A stretch of 64,000 nt of DNA, taken from assembly GCF_015291645.1 (NCBI RefSeq), contig NZ_CP030055.1:3286001-3350000 (forward strand), in the 5' to 3' direction. Each line of letters starts with the position of its first letter. The first letter of the stretch is position 1. Positions 1 through 8,825 of the stretch are shown here, in pieces. Both the position numbers and the translations under genes were made by a program. This DNA is from Bradyrhizobium sp. CCBAU 53340 (GTDB lineage Bacteria; Pseudomonadota; Alphaproteobacteria; Rhizobiales; Xanthobacteraceae). The notes under the pieces were generated by a model that saw only the letters and a program-made list of their open reading frames with translations, was not told the origin of the DNA and did no database searches.

Positions 1-120
1 CGGCAGGACGCGATGATCGCCGAGATCGAGGCCAAAGCAAAGGCGGGAATTCGGTTCGACGAACGGCCCGTTCAGCCAGACTTGTTCGCTAATCTTGGCT
101 CTGTTGCATCCAAGCGTTGA
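1..120 (+). CDS. C-terminal end of an unidentified ICE protein (partial)
   Basis: Frame 1 is open from the window edge to a TGA at 118-120. The 39 residues are charged and end in FDERPVQPDLFANLGSVASKR-like sequence without a recognisable domain. The start lies outside the window. Proteins ending like this are found next to conjugation genes, but I cannot name the family. The gene is on the same strand as the relaxase downstream. Confidence 0.45.
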   Translation, partial: RQDAMIAEIEAKAKAGIRFDERPVQPDLFANLGSVASKR

Positions 121-416
121 TGGTCGCTGTGTTGAATTTCGTCTACATCATTGCCATCTGAGCGGAACAGGCAGTATGCCGGTTTCACTCAGGCGGCATC
201 AGCGCGCGGTGAGCGTTGGCGCGACGCATGAGCGTCGCGCCAAGATCAAGGGACGGGGCTTCCGCCGGCTGAAGCCGCCAAAGCTCGCGGCTTCAGATCG
301 TTGGCAAGTTTGCCCGGATCATCATGAACGCGCGCCAGAGGTCTCGAATGAAGCGACTCGATCGCTTGTGTCGCACAATCCTGCACAAAGCCGTCGCGAA
401 CGAGAAAATGGTCGCA

Positions 417-812
417 TCAGGTGACCGTAATTACCTTTGAGACGTAGGCGAGGGCGTGCAATAGGGCCATGTGAGACTTCGCTCGCTTTTCGCGCAAGAC
501 CTTCCGTACGGAGTCGTCGGCCAAACTGTCGATGATCCTGTCGGCCTCGGCCCCCAGCTCGAGCAGTTCTCCGATCTGACGCCGTATTGCAATGCAGCCT
601 TCCGTAATCGCTGCAAGCTGTTCGGTCGACAACTCACGGTTTGGCTCCGGACGATGCCTGTCCACGGAGCGTTCCTCAACGCTATCTCGATGCAGGCGTA
701 TGACCTGTCCCACCTCTTTCCTCCATCGTGCAATGGTTAAGGAGTCCCGATCGCAGATGGTGCGGGCGAAGCTGGAAAGACCCGTTAAGGCGAGCACCTC
801 GCGGAGATCCAA
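417..812 (-). CDS. Hypothetical protein, 131 aa
   Basis: I do not recognise this protein. It is hydrophilic and predicted helical, with no signal peptide or membrane segment. Residues 65-110 (ELSTEQLAAITEGC onward, many Leu/Ile/Glu/Arg) could form a helical hairpin. The frame begins at a TTG codon, and internal starts are possible. It is transcribed away from the relaxase. Overlapping frames on both strands are also open, so coding is likely but not certain. Confidence 0.4.
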   Translation of the reverse strand: MDLREVLALTGLSSFARTICDRDSLTIARWRKEVGQVIRLHRDSVEERSVDRHRPEPNRELSTEQLAAITEGCIAIRRQIGELLELGAEADRIIDSLADDSVRKVLREKRAKSHMALLHALAYVSKVITVT

Positions 813-1555
813 AAAGCGAAAAGCCTATCCCAAATGCGAGCCGTCCCGTTGCTTGATGTGCGCTAAGTGCACTTGTGGTCACAAGCGAATCTGCCCCGCA
901 CCGACGAGAGCGGGGGACCAAGTTGGTTGGCCATGAGGCGCAATCGTCCCCGGTCAGCCATCGGCAACGCGTTATGCGAGCGCATGGATGCGCGAAATAT
1001 CCATCATCAAAAGCTGAGACAACGACCGGCAATGTCACAGCCTGACTTGTGGTGCGGGACATCTGGTGAGGGCCCGAAATTCGACCGAGTTTGCCGCTTT
1101 TGCTCGCCGCGATGGCACACATTCTATGCGCGACGATCGCGTGGGAGTGTCACTGGTGGGGTTCATAACGTGCTGATAACGTATGGGCGATGCCTTCGGC
1201 CCGCGCTCTACTCGTCGCTTCGCTCCTCACCGAGCCACCCTACGGGTGTCTCGGCCCTGCGGGTAACGATCGCTATCGCGAGCGCGCGCAAACAGCGGGG
1301 CTCCGCAAGTCAACTGCCAAGTCGCGGCGGCTCCTTCGCTAGGAAAGCAAAAAAGCGAGAGGGCAAGATAAAAGCACTGGCGCTACGGAGCGCCTAAGCC
1401 GTTGTCTGCACATCCAAGATTTGGTGCTGCCCAGGTTCTTGCTGTCACCAGGTTCGACCTAATGCAATGGTGATCTTGCGCAATCACGTCTGCGTCTTGG
1501 CGAAAGCTAGTAGGCCACACATATCGGCCGCTCATTCAGATGTCGGATGCGTGCC
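813..1555. other. Non-coding stretch upstream of the relaxase; possible oriT region
   Basis: No convincing gene is seen in about 740 bases. An imperfect inverted repeat lies at 1230-1254, with arms CCGAG/CTCGG outside ACCC/GGGT around a short loop. In related elements the transfer origin lies next to the relaxase gene, so this is a reasonable place for oriT, but no known nic consensus could be identified. Long open frames here read as low-complexity Arg/Ser protein and were not called. Confidence 0.35.
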
Positions 1556-3523
1556 ATGCGAGAGATCGACGACGAATTCGAAGCCAAGCTCGGACGGATC
1601 GGCAACCGCAGAGCCGGAAGGGCGCACAGCTATCTTCGACGCGTCCGTCAGGAAGCGGCCAAGGCCGGCGCCAGTGCGCGGGCAAGTTCGTCGTTCACCG
1701 GCGGTCGTATCGGCCGCGGCCGGGCGCAAGGTGCGGTGCTGGCAGGGCGCGGACGAAGTCAGGGGCAACGCCGTGTTGTGATCAAGGCCCGGATCGTCAG
1801 GATCAAGTCGGGCGATCTAGGTGCCGTGCGAGCCCACCTTCGGTATGTCCAGCGCGACGGCGTCACTCGTGAAGGCGAGCCAGGTGAGCTATACGACGCC
1901 AGCAATGACCGCGCCGACGGCAAGGACTTTACGGAACGAAGTGCCGGCGATCGCCACCAGTTCCGATTTATCGTGGCGCCTGAGGACAGCGTAGAGCTCG
2001 CAGATTTGAAGCCGTTCGTCCGCGACCTGATGCAGCAGATGGAACAGGATCTCGGCACCAAGCTCGACTGGGTCGCTGCCGATCATTTCAACACCGGCCA
2101 TCCCCATACCCACATCGTCTTGCGCGGCAAGGATGATCAGGAAAACGACCTGGTCATCGCGCGCGACTACATCGCTCATGGCTTTCGGTCGCGGGCGGCG
2201 GAACTGATGACGCGAGAGCTCGGCCGCGAGACCGAGATCGAGGTTGCTCGCAAGCTTCAGCAAGAGATCACTGCCGAGCGGTTGACGCGGCTCGACCGAA
2301 ATATCCTGCGGGATGCTGCTGGCGGAGTTCTTGAACTGGGGGCGCTCTCTGCGCGTGAGCCTGTCTGGCAGACGGCTCGGATCGGGCGGCTGCGAACCTT
2401 GGAGCGTATGGGATTGGCGGAAGAGACTGAACCGGGCCGTTGGCAGATCGACCCCGAGCTCGAGCCCAGGCTGAGACGCATGGGGGAACGCGGCGATATC
2501 ATCAAGACCATGCACCGCGAGATGGCCGCGGCCGGAGTTACGCGGGCTCCCGGCGACTACGCGATCTTCGATCCGCAGGGAAGCGCTCACCGCCTGGTCG
2601 GGCGGGTCGTTGGCGAGGGCTTTGCGGATGAACTGACGGAGCGCCGCTATGTTGTGATCGATGGGGTGGACGGACGAACGCACTATGCCGAGATTGGGGC
2701 TCTTCGTCCCAACGAAGAAGCGCCTGTCCGGAACACAATCCTGGAGCTCCGGTCGCGCGTCCCTGAGCCTCGCGCAATCGATCGCACCATCGCTAGCGTC
2801 GCCGCCGGCAATGGCGGCATCTACAGCGAGCGTGCGCATCGGCAATTCGATCCGCAAGCATCTGGCGAATATGTCGGGTCGCACGTGCGGCGCCTGGAAG
2901 CGATGCGGCGCGAGGGGGTGGTCGGCCGGCTTGCCGATGGCAGTTGGAGCGTGGGACGGGATTATCTGGATCGGGTGCTCCAGTACGAGAAACTCCAACA
3001 AACGCGCAATCCGGTGCGGGTCACCGTGCTGTCGTGGCAACGGCTCGAAGTTCTGCCGCAGGCGCTGGGTACCACCTGGCTCGATCGCACGCTTGTTGGG
3101 ATGGAGCCCGATGGGCTCGCATCGACCGGCTTTGGTGCGGAGGTGGAGACCGCGCTCCGAACAAGACGGCAATGGCTGATCGAGCAGGGGCTGGCGCGAG
3201 AGGAAGCCGGCCAGATGCGCTTTGCCCGGAACATGCTCGAGACGCTCGAGGCGCGCGAGCTGGCACGGACTGCGGCCGACATATCCGCGCGCACTGGCCT
3301 TGCACATGTCGATGTCAAAGCCGGCGACAAGATCGAGGGCGTCTACCGGCGCATGTTGACGCTGAACAGCGGACGGTTCGCCCTGATCGAGCGATCCCAA
3401 GAGTTCGCGCTGGTGCCGTGGCGGCCGGTGCTGGAGCGGGCGCGCGGCCAATTGGTCACCGGCCACGTCGGTGGGGAGGGCATCTCCTGGTCGATCGGCA
3501 TCAAGCGCGGCATCGGCCGATGA
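1556..3523 (+). CDS. Relaxase/mobilization nuclease, VirD2-like with DUF3363
   Basis: This protein should nick the transfer origin and lead the cut strand into the recipient, covalently attached to its 5' end. About 655 aa. The histidine triad of the relaxase metal site is visible as HFNTGHPHTHIVLRG (from H177; HPHTH at 182-186). The N-terminal leader is Arg-rich, as usual for this family, and the C-terminal half is the long DUF3363-type region. The start at the second ATG of MRAMREIDDEF is chosen because family members begin close to this acidic segment; 1547 is the alternative. The coupling protein is about 5 kb away, separated by inserted cargo. Family assignment is firm; the catalytic tyrosine was not pinned down. 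Confidence 0.85.
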   Translation: MREIDDEFEAKLGRIGNRRAGRAHSYLRRVRQEAAKAGASARASSSFTGGRIGRGRAQGAVLAGRGRSQGQRRVVIKARIVRIKSGDLGAVRAHLRYVQRDGVTREGEPGELYDASNDRADGKDFTERSAGDRHQFRFIVAPEDSVELADLKPFVRDLMQQMEQDLGTKLDWVAADHFNTGHPHTHIVLRGKDDQENDLVIARDYIAHGFRSRAAELMTRELGRETEIEVARKLQQEITAERLTRLDRNILRDAAGGVLELGALSAREPVWQTARIGRLRTLERMGLAEETEPGRWQIDPELEPRLRRMGERGDIIKTMHREMAAAGVTRAPGDYAIFDPQGSAHRLVGRVVGEGFADELTERRYVVIDGVDGRTHYAEIGALRPNEEAPVRNTILELRSRVPEPRAIDRTIASVAAGNGGIYSERAHRQFDPQASGEYVGSHVRRLEAMRREGVVGRLADGSWSVGRDYLDRVLQYEKLQQTRNPVRVTVLSWQRLEVLPQALGTTWLDRTLVGMEPDGLASTGFGAEVETALRTRRQWLIEQGLAREEAGQMRFARNMLETLEARELARTAADISARTGLAHVDVKAGDKIEGVYRRMLTLNSGRFALIERSQEFALVPWRPVLERARGQLVTGHVGGEGISWSIGIKRGIGR

Positions 3524-3589
3524 GGCCGATGATGTGGCCAAGGTTTCTGTACTCCGGTCGCAGTGCGGAGGAGCCGTCGCCGCTTCAAC

Positions 3590-6187
3590 TCATCGACTTT
3601 CAACGGTGATCCTGGCCTTTCCGCTGCTGCCTATCCAGTCGGCGAGGGAAGATTCATAGCCCCACCAGCCGAGCATGGGCTTGTTCAGATATACGAAAAG
3701 CTCGCCGTCACGTTTTGGCGTAAGAACCTCAGCAAGCTGCTCGGAATCATCGGGTATCGTATACTCAACGTCGTTGGCCCGAACGTCATCGCTCTGGTTG
3801 GGTGGCGCGCGGTCGAGAAAATCCTCCTCGTTACCCCTTGCGCCGACGCGGAATATGATGCTTCCCCATGGGCGGTCGAACGTGTGGCGGAACGGATAGA
3901 GCAGAGCCATTGCCGCTGCCTTGAAGAATGGCAGACGGCCTATCGGCTGTCCGCCCATATAGGACTCTTCGCCGAAGAAACTCCACTTGCCGGATGGGGG
4001 CTTCGTCTCGGGCGCAGGGAGCCGCTGGACGACAATTCGGTATTCCTTGCCGGTCCTGACGAATACGCCGGTCGAGATGCAGATATTGTTCGGCAAGTTG
4101 GTGGCCGATGGCGATGCATCGAAGACCACCTCGATCTGCTGCTTCTTCCTGCCTTTTTCCGTGCTGCCAGCCAGTCCGGTCGTCTCCGTGCAGAAACTGC
4201 CGAAGCCGTCGCGGATGTTGAAGAGGTAGTGGCTGCCAAATGCGACGGCCAGATATAGGATTCCAATCGCAGATAGCGCTGGAGCGAGATAGAACTTAAA
4301 TCCTCGAAGCAGCGCCTGATAGATTTTCGATTGCCGAAGCTTCCGGACAGCCACGCTGGGCAGGAAATAGAACACAAGGAAAGCGCCAAGAACGGCGCGG
4401 ACTGGCTGCGCGGTATAGGTCAGCAGGCTGTCCTCGTAGCTGGCGGGCAGACGCAGCCAGTTGAGCAGCGGGCGGTCGAATTCAGGATAGAGAAACAAAT
4501 ACAAGATGGCGCCAGCGAACAGGATGGTTTGGGCGGGCGAAACAACTTTGGGGACTTTCGGTTCTTCGGGCTTGTTGGAGTCCGGCAAGAAACGCGTCCA
4601 CAAAAGTCTCATGCCATCATTGATCGATCCTTTCAGGCTCGCGCTTATCCAGATGAGAAATGCGACGAGAGAAGCCCAGATGACGAACCAGGCCGGATCT
4701 CGCGCATAGGCGTCTATCCAGCGCGAGGCCATGCCTGGCAGGAAATTGCCGATGATCCGGATCGTATCCGACAGGAATCGAAAGGAGGTGCGGAGCTCCT
4801 GGAACGGGTAACTGTCCCTAAACAAGGGATAGAGCAGGAGGTAGCCGGTGACGAACACCGTCAGAAAGTAGATTGCCCGGCGCCGCCAGACGAGGTCCCA
4901 GATGCCTTCTTGCTCCTTGTGCCGGTCGATGGACGGCTTTCCCTCAGACACGCTCGAGTCATTTGGCTCGACAGTGACCGAGACGTTGGAGATCGTTGGT
5001 CCCGAAGGCCAATAGTTGACATAGGGAGCGGTCGAGCGGACGACCTCATATTGTTTTGGGAAGCCAATGGGCGCATAAAAATGCGCACCAAGCTTGATCC
5101 TGCCGAAGACTGCCTCATGAATTTTCGGCACTGGCTTGGGATTTGGCGTGCCGTCAGGCGCAACTGTCGCAGGCATCGCGTCATAGAAGTCCTGGATCTT
5201 GCGAGGACTGTAGCGGTAATAGCCGCCAAGGCCGCTGCGGGAATCGTACAGCCTGCCGTCCTTGTCCTTTGCTGACTCGGTGCTGATGAGTGCATCGGGC
5301 TCGGCGTCAGGCATGTCCTTGAAAACGACGCCGGCTTGCTTGGCCTCCGACATCATCCACGCCAGCGAGATGTTTGCGAGAGAATCGTCAGGGTAGCCGC
5401 CGCCGACGTTGGAATGAACACCGGTGAACCAGACCTGCAACAACCGCTCGTCACTGGAATGCCGGCTTGATCCGCTCGGCTGTGTATTGGTCGTATCTTC
5501 ATCCCAAAGGACGGGGTGGAATGTTGCCCGCTCGTCGTCGATTGCCAGCGCATGGCGCGCCTTGCGGATCTTGGGATTGAATGTCTTGTTCGGCAGCTCC
5601 AGCGGCCAAAGCCAATCGTTGACGCCGCGCGTCATTTCATCGATCGGCAACCCGTAAGCCGCAACCGTGTCCCACACGCCGACGAATTCGATGGAATCGA
5701 CCACGCGTTCGCATGGGGTGTAGAAGCGCTTGTCGAGCCAGGACTGAATGAGGCGAAATGGATATTGGAGGTTCCAGACCGGATATTTGTCGTGACGATA
5801 AGCGCGATAGGCCGCACGTGCCTTTCGATCCAGTTCTGCCTCGTTAGCGAACTTCACGAGCCCCTGATTGAGCACCAAGCCAACGACTATCCGAACGGTA
5901 AAAGCACCTCGGCTGAAGCCAAAGGCATAGATCTTGTCGCCCTCTCGGTAATTGCGGCAGATGAATTTGTAGAGGTTGAGGACGTTGCGCTTCAGACCGT
6001 ACCCGAAGGCACCGCCGAGAATGGCAAGCGGCTTGAAGGATGAAGTTCCGACGCCGTCATCGTAGATCGCGATCTGATCCGATGTCTTGAGATCAAGCGA
6101 CTGAAAAGTCCGCCAGACATTGGTCCGCCAGACCTTGCCGGCGGCGTTGCCCGTGCCATCCGATAGCAGAATGATATTCTTGGGCAT
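3590..6187 (-). CDS. DUF2235-domain hydrolase with membrane-spanning C-terminal half
   Basis: An 865-aa protein starting with a typical DUF2235 segment. It has an N-terminal LLSDGTGN motif and the nucleophile elbow GFSRGAF with Ser92. DUF2235 is an alpha/beta-hydrolase fold that includes type VI secretion phospholipase effectors (Tle1), so lipase activity is possible but not shown. After about residue 440 come several hydrophobic segments (near 440-460, 510-530, 560-575, 600-615 and 640-655), which suggests anchoring in the inner membrane. A strong ribosome site, GGAGGAAGCCG, precedes the ATG at 6187. It lies 59 bases downstream of a small membrane-protein gene on the same strand, probably one operon. 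No type VI genes are nearby. Confidence 0.8.
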   Translation of the reverse strand: MPKNIILLSDGTGNAAGKVWRTNVWRTFQSLDLKTSDQIAIYDDGVGTSSFKPLAILGGAFGYGLKRNVLNLYKFICRNYREGDKIYAFGFSRGAFTVRIVVGLVLNQGLVKFANEAELDRKARAAYRAYRHDKYPVWNLQYPFRLIQSWLDKRFYTPCERVVDSIEFVGVWDTVAAYGLPIDEMTRGVNDWLWPLELPNKTFNPKIRKARHALAIDDERATFHPVLWDEDTTNTQPSGSSRHSSDERLLQVWFTGVHSNVGGGYPDDSLANISLAWMMSEAKQAGVVFKDMPDAEPDALISTESAKDKDGRLYDSRSGLGGYYRYSPRKIQDFYDAMPATVAPDGTPNPKPVPKIHEAVFGRIKLGAHFYAPIGFPKQYEVVRSTAPYVNYWPSGPTISNVSVTVEPNDSSVSEGKPSIDRHKEQEGIWDLVWRRRAIYFLTVFVTGYLLLYPLFRDSYPFQELRTSFRFLSDTIRIIGNFLPGMASRWIDAYARDPAWFVIWASLVAFLIWISASLKGSINDGMRLLWTRFLPDSNKPEEPKVPKVVSPAQTILFAGAILYLFLYPEFDRPLLNWLRLPASYEDSLLTYTAQPVRAVLGAFLVFYFLPSVAVRKLRQSKIYQALLRGFKFYLAPALSAIGILYLAVAFGSHYLFNIRDGFGSFCTETTGLAGSTEKGRKKQQIEVVFDASPSATNLPNNICISTGVFVRTGKEYRIVVQRLPAPETKPPSGKWSFFGEESYMGGQPIGRLPFFKAAAMALLYPFRHTFDRPWGSIIFRVGARGNEEDFLDRAPPNQSDDVRANDVEYTIPDDSEQLAEVLTPKRDGELFVYLNKPMLGWWGYESSLADWIGSSGKARITVESR

Positions 6188-6246
6188 CGGCTTCCTCCAG
6201 ATGAACAGGGGTCAGCAGTTGATTAAGAGCAATTACAGGTGCCGGC

Positions 6247-6801
6247 TCAAACAGGCCGGCCCGGTGGAAAAAAGAACAACAAGAGGTTCAGCGCACCAAG
6301 GAATAAGAACTGGCCGATCGCCAGTGTCACCGTGGCGAGCTTGAGAGCGGTGAGCGTCGAAAGTAAGCGGAACGAGTGAGGAGTGAGCGGGATGCACAAT
6401 TTTAGAGTTGCCGCCAGGCCAGTATCTTCCGCCAGATCCGCCACCATGTAGAAGGCGGGGAGAATCCACCAGATCCACGTCGGAACGGCCGAAAGGAATC
6501 CCAGCCGCTCAGCGAGTGAGGTGGATGCAAGGCCAAGAAATAGCCCAAGGCAAATCAGGAAGAGGACGTCGAGGGGGAATAGGACGGGAAAGACATATCC
6601 GCGGATCGCCTTTGCATGCGTACTGTCCGCAAGCCAGCGAGCGAGCGTTGTCTCGCTCAGAACTTCGGTCTGAGAGGGAATATACTTGAGCCGCTCGAGA
6701 AATCGCTCCGCGACGTCCTCGCCATATCGTGGGGCGACAATAAACTTCAGCGCAAGAGTCAACGCAAGCGTCAGTCCGAACAAAACAAGGATCGTTCGCA
6801 C
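6247..6801 (-). CDS. Small multi-pass membrane protein, partner of the DUF2235 hydrolase
   Basis: A 184-aa protein with an N-terminal hydrophobic helix (residues 3-20) and about three further membrane segments (near 70-92, 105-122 and 150-178). The loop between the first two, about residues 25-65, should lie on one side of the membrane. No family is recognised. It precedes the DUF2235 gene with 59 bases between them and the same orientation, so the two products may act together at the membrane. Confidence 0.6.
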   Translation of the reverse strand: MRTILVLFGLTLALTLALKFIVAPRYGEDVAERFLERLKYIPSQTEVLSETTLARWLADSTHAKAIRGYVFPVLFPLDVLFLICLGLFLGLASTSLAERLGFLSAVPTWIWWILPAFYMVADLAEDTGLAATLKLCIPLTPHSFRLLSTLTALKLATVTLAIGQFLFLGALNLLLFFFPPGRPV

Positions 6802-7059
6802 AAATATGCCCTCGTCAAAAAAAAATCGGTCTTCGATCGAAGCCGCTCTCGCCCGTAATACAAACCTTCTGGGTACCTTCTGAGGGCGGATCGGTCCCTA
6901 GCCTCAGCAATTTATCGATATTGTCACACTTTCAAGTTGCTTGGCTAGATCAATGCAGCTTTTCCCCAGACCCCAGGCGGGCGCGCTACTTCTGATCGGT
7001 GGCAGGAAGTACCTGATCAGGCAGGTAGGTCCTGTCCCCAGCTTCCGGCCGGGTAGGGA

Positions 7060-8220
7060 TCATGATGGGTCGTCGCTAGTCGGGCGATGTGTTGTGCGTC
7101 CTGGCGCAACGGCGCTTAGGCACACGAGGGAATAGCTCGTACTCCTCCCGCCGCCCTCGTCCTTGACGAGGATACCCTGATTGACGAGACCTTGGATGTC
7201 GCGAAGGGCGGTATCAGGCGAGCACTTTTCGATCGTTGCCCATTTGCTCGATGTCAGTTTGCCTTCAAACCCGTCCAGCAGACGGTTCAGCATATCGCGC
7301 TGCCGCTCGTTCACTTGAGCCGTGGAGTGCCGCTTCCAGAAGTCGGCTTTTTCGAGCACGGCTGCGAGAGTAGTCTCGGCGCCACTGAAGGCGCGGTCGA
7401 GACAGCCCAGGAACCACTCAAGCCAGGGTGTGATGTTGAGATCGCCTTTCTGCGTGGTCTCCAGCAAGTCGTAGTAGGTCTTCCGCTCGGTCCGTATCTG
7501 GGCCGACATGCTGTAGAAGCGTTGCGGGATCCCTTCGGAGCGGGCAAGCGACATGTCGGCGATGGCGCGCGCGATACGTCCATTGCCGTCCTCGAATGGG
7601 TGGATGGTCACAAACCAGAGATGCGCGATCGCAGCCTTGATGAGCGGATCGGTGTTCTCTTCGGTATTGTACCAGTCGAGAAACGCAGTCATTTCGGCAT
7701 CGAGCTTGTCGGCAGTCGGTGCTTCGTAGTGCACGCGCTCACGTCCATAGTCGCCCGAGACGACCTGCATCGGTCCTGACGAGGCATCGCGCCAGGCTCC
7801 CACCGCGATCTTCTTCATGTTGCTGCGGCCGGTCGGAAACAGCGATGCATGCCAGCCAAACAACCTTTCCGCCGTGAGCTCGGCTTTGAACTTCTGAGTA
7901 GCGTCGAGCATCATCTCGACAACACCCTCGACGTTGCGATCGGCTGCTGGCAGAGCGCCTGCGTCCATGCCGAGGCGACGCGCCAGTGAAGAGCGCACCG
8001 CGTCTTTGTCGAGTTTTTCGCCCTCGATTTCGCTGGACTTGAGGACTTCCTCGGTCAGGCTCGTGAGGACAGCCTCCTCCTGTTGGGGGAAGCCGAGCGC
8101 CTGCATCCGGCCGATGAGCTGGCCCTGGCGCAGCCGCACGGCCGCGAGCTGCTTCGCGAGGGCGTCGCTAAGCCAGGAAAAGTGAGGCCAATCAGGTAGT
8201 TGGTGGATATAGTCGGACAT
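7060..8220 (-). CDS. Fic-domain AMPylase/transferase with DUF4172 N-terminus and winged-helix C-terminus
   Basis: Fic enzymes transfer AMP or another phosphate-containing group onto protein hydroxyls. The catalytic motif HPFEDGNGR is complete (H207 to R215). An N-terminal inhibitory helix carries SSEIEG at residues 62-67, matching the (S/T)xxxE(G/N) rule, so the enzyme should be auto-inhibited. The C-terminal 80 residues look like a winged helix. The start at ATG 8220 is set by AAGGAG eight bases upstream; a GTG at 8229 would overlap that site. An inverted repeat covers the start codon and ribosome site, and more copies of the same 10-mer lie upstream, which suggests autoregulation through the winged helix. 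Confidence 0.85.
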   Translation of the reverse strand: MSDYIHQLPDWPHFSWLSDALAKQLAAVRLRQGQLIGRMQALGFPQQEEAVLTSLTEEVLKSSEIEGEKLDKDAVRSSLARRLGMDAGALPAADRNVEGVVEMMLDATQKFKAELTAERLFGWHASLFPTGRSNMKKIAVGAWRDASSGPMQVVSGDYGRERVHYEAPTADKLDAEMTAFLDWYNTEENTDPLIKAAIAHLWFVTIHPFEDGNGRIARAIADMSLARSEGIPQRFYSMSAQIRTERKTYYDLLETTQKGDLNITPWLEWFLGCLDRAFSGAETTLAAVLEKADFWKRHSTAQVNERQRDMLNRLLDGFEGKLTSSKWATIEKCSPDTALRDIQGLVNQGILVKDEGGGRSTSYSLVCLSAVAPGRTTHRPTSDDPS

Positions 8221-8317
8221 TCCCCGCACTCCTTGCGGGGAATATGGCGGCTTTTCTCCGCAACCGCAAGGTTAATTACCGCAAAATATGCGGAGAATGG
8301 AGGCGGTATTCTCCGCA
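8219..8317. promoter_or_regulatory. Five copies of a 10-mer (ATTCYCCGCA) in and upstream of the fic start
   Basis: Copies are at 8219-8228 (+), 8234-8243 (-), 8253-8262 (+, TTTCTCCGCA), 8289-8298 (-) and 8308-8317 (+). The first two form a perfect 10-bp inverted repeat with a 5-base loop that contains the fic Shine-Dalgarno sequence, and the repeat includes part of the start codon. The array may be an operator for the Fic winged helix, an mRNA hairpin hiding the ribosome site, or both. The repeats are seen directly; their role is inferred. Confidence 0.55.
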
Positions 8318-8825
8318 CCGGACCGGACCTCGCCAGCCCGAAACAGGATCCGTTGGAGCTTCCGCCTGACGCCCTCCTTTGAACTTCGAGGGCCATCAAA
8401 GCCGCCGGCGGATGCCGCTGGGTGCTGCCTGGATCGCCATACCTCCGCCGAGGCTGCGCGAGTTCGCGCGCTTATACTCATTTCGCGAAGTGAGTATAAC
8501 GAGCCGCTTTTCAGATAATCGGTCGATGCGCACCGTCGAACATTGCGATCGAGTAGGGCGGTCGATTCGTTCTCTCTCAATCGGTCTCGTGCGCGGCGCA
8601 CATCGAAGCGAGCCCGGTAAGTGATCCAGCTTGATCAGGCCGTTCACAGTCTATTGAGCTGCTTCCTCAAAGACGCCGAGATTGGCGCATTAACGATCTC
8701 GCATCGATAGGCTTGATAGACACGGATCTCGTTGCCGCAACCGATTTTTATTCAGGTTGAATGCGAAGGCGTCTGCCGCTTTTCATCTTGCCGCGCTCGT
8801 TCGCGAGAGTTGAGTGGGGCAGAAA
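8318..8825. other. Intergenic region between fic and the coupling-protein gene
   Basis: About 500 bases without a convincing gene. It should hold the promoter for traG and the trb operon, but no clear -35/-10 pair was found. Confidence 0.4.

Noticed and set aside
867..1397. A 176-aa open frame upstream of the relaxase
   Set aside because: It is Arg/Ser/Leu-rich low complexity with no ribosome site and looks like a GC-rich chance frame.
1889..3541. A 550-aa minus-strand frame opposite the relaxase gene
   Set aside because: It is an antisense shadow of a high-GC coding gene; the relaxase strand carries the clear catalytic motif.
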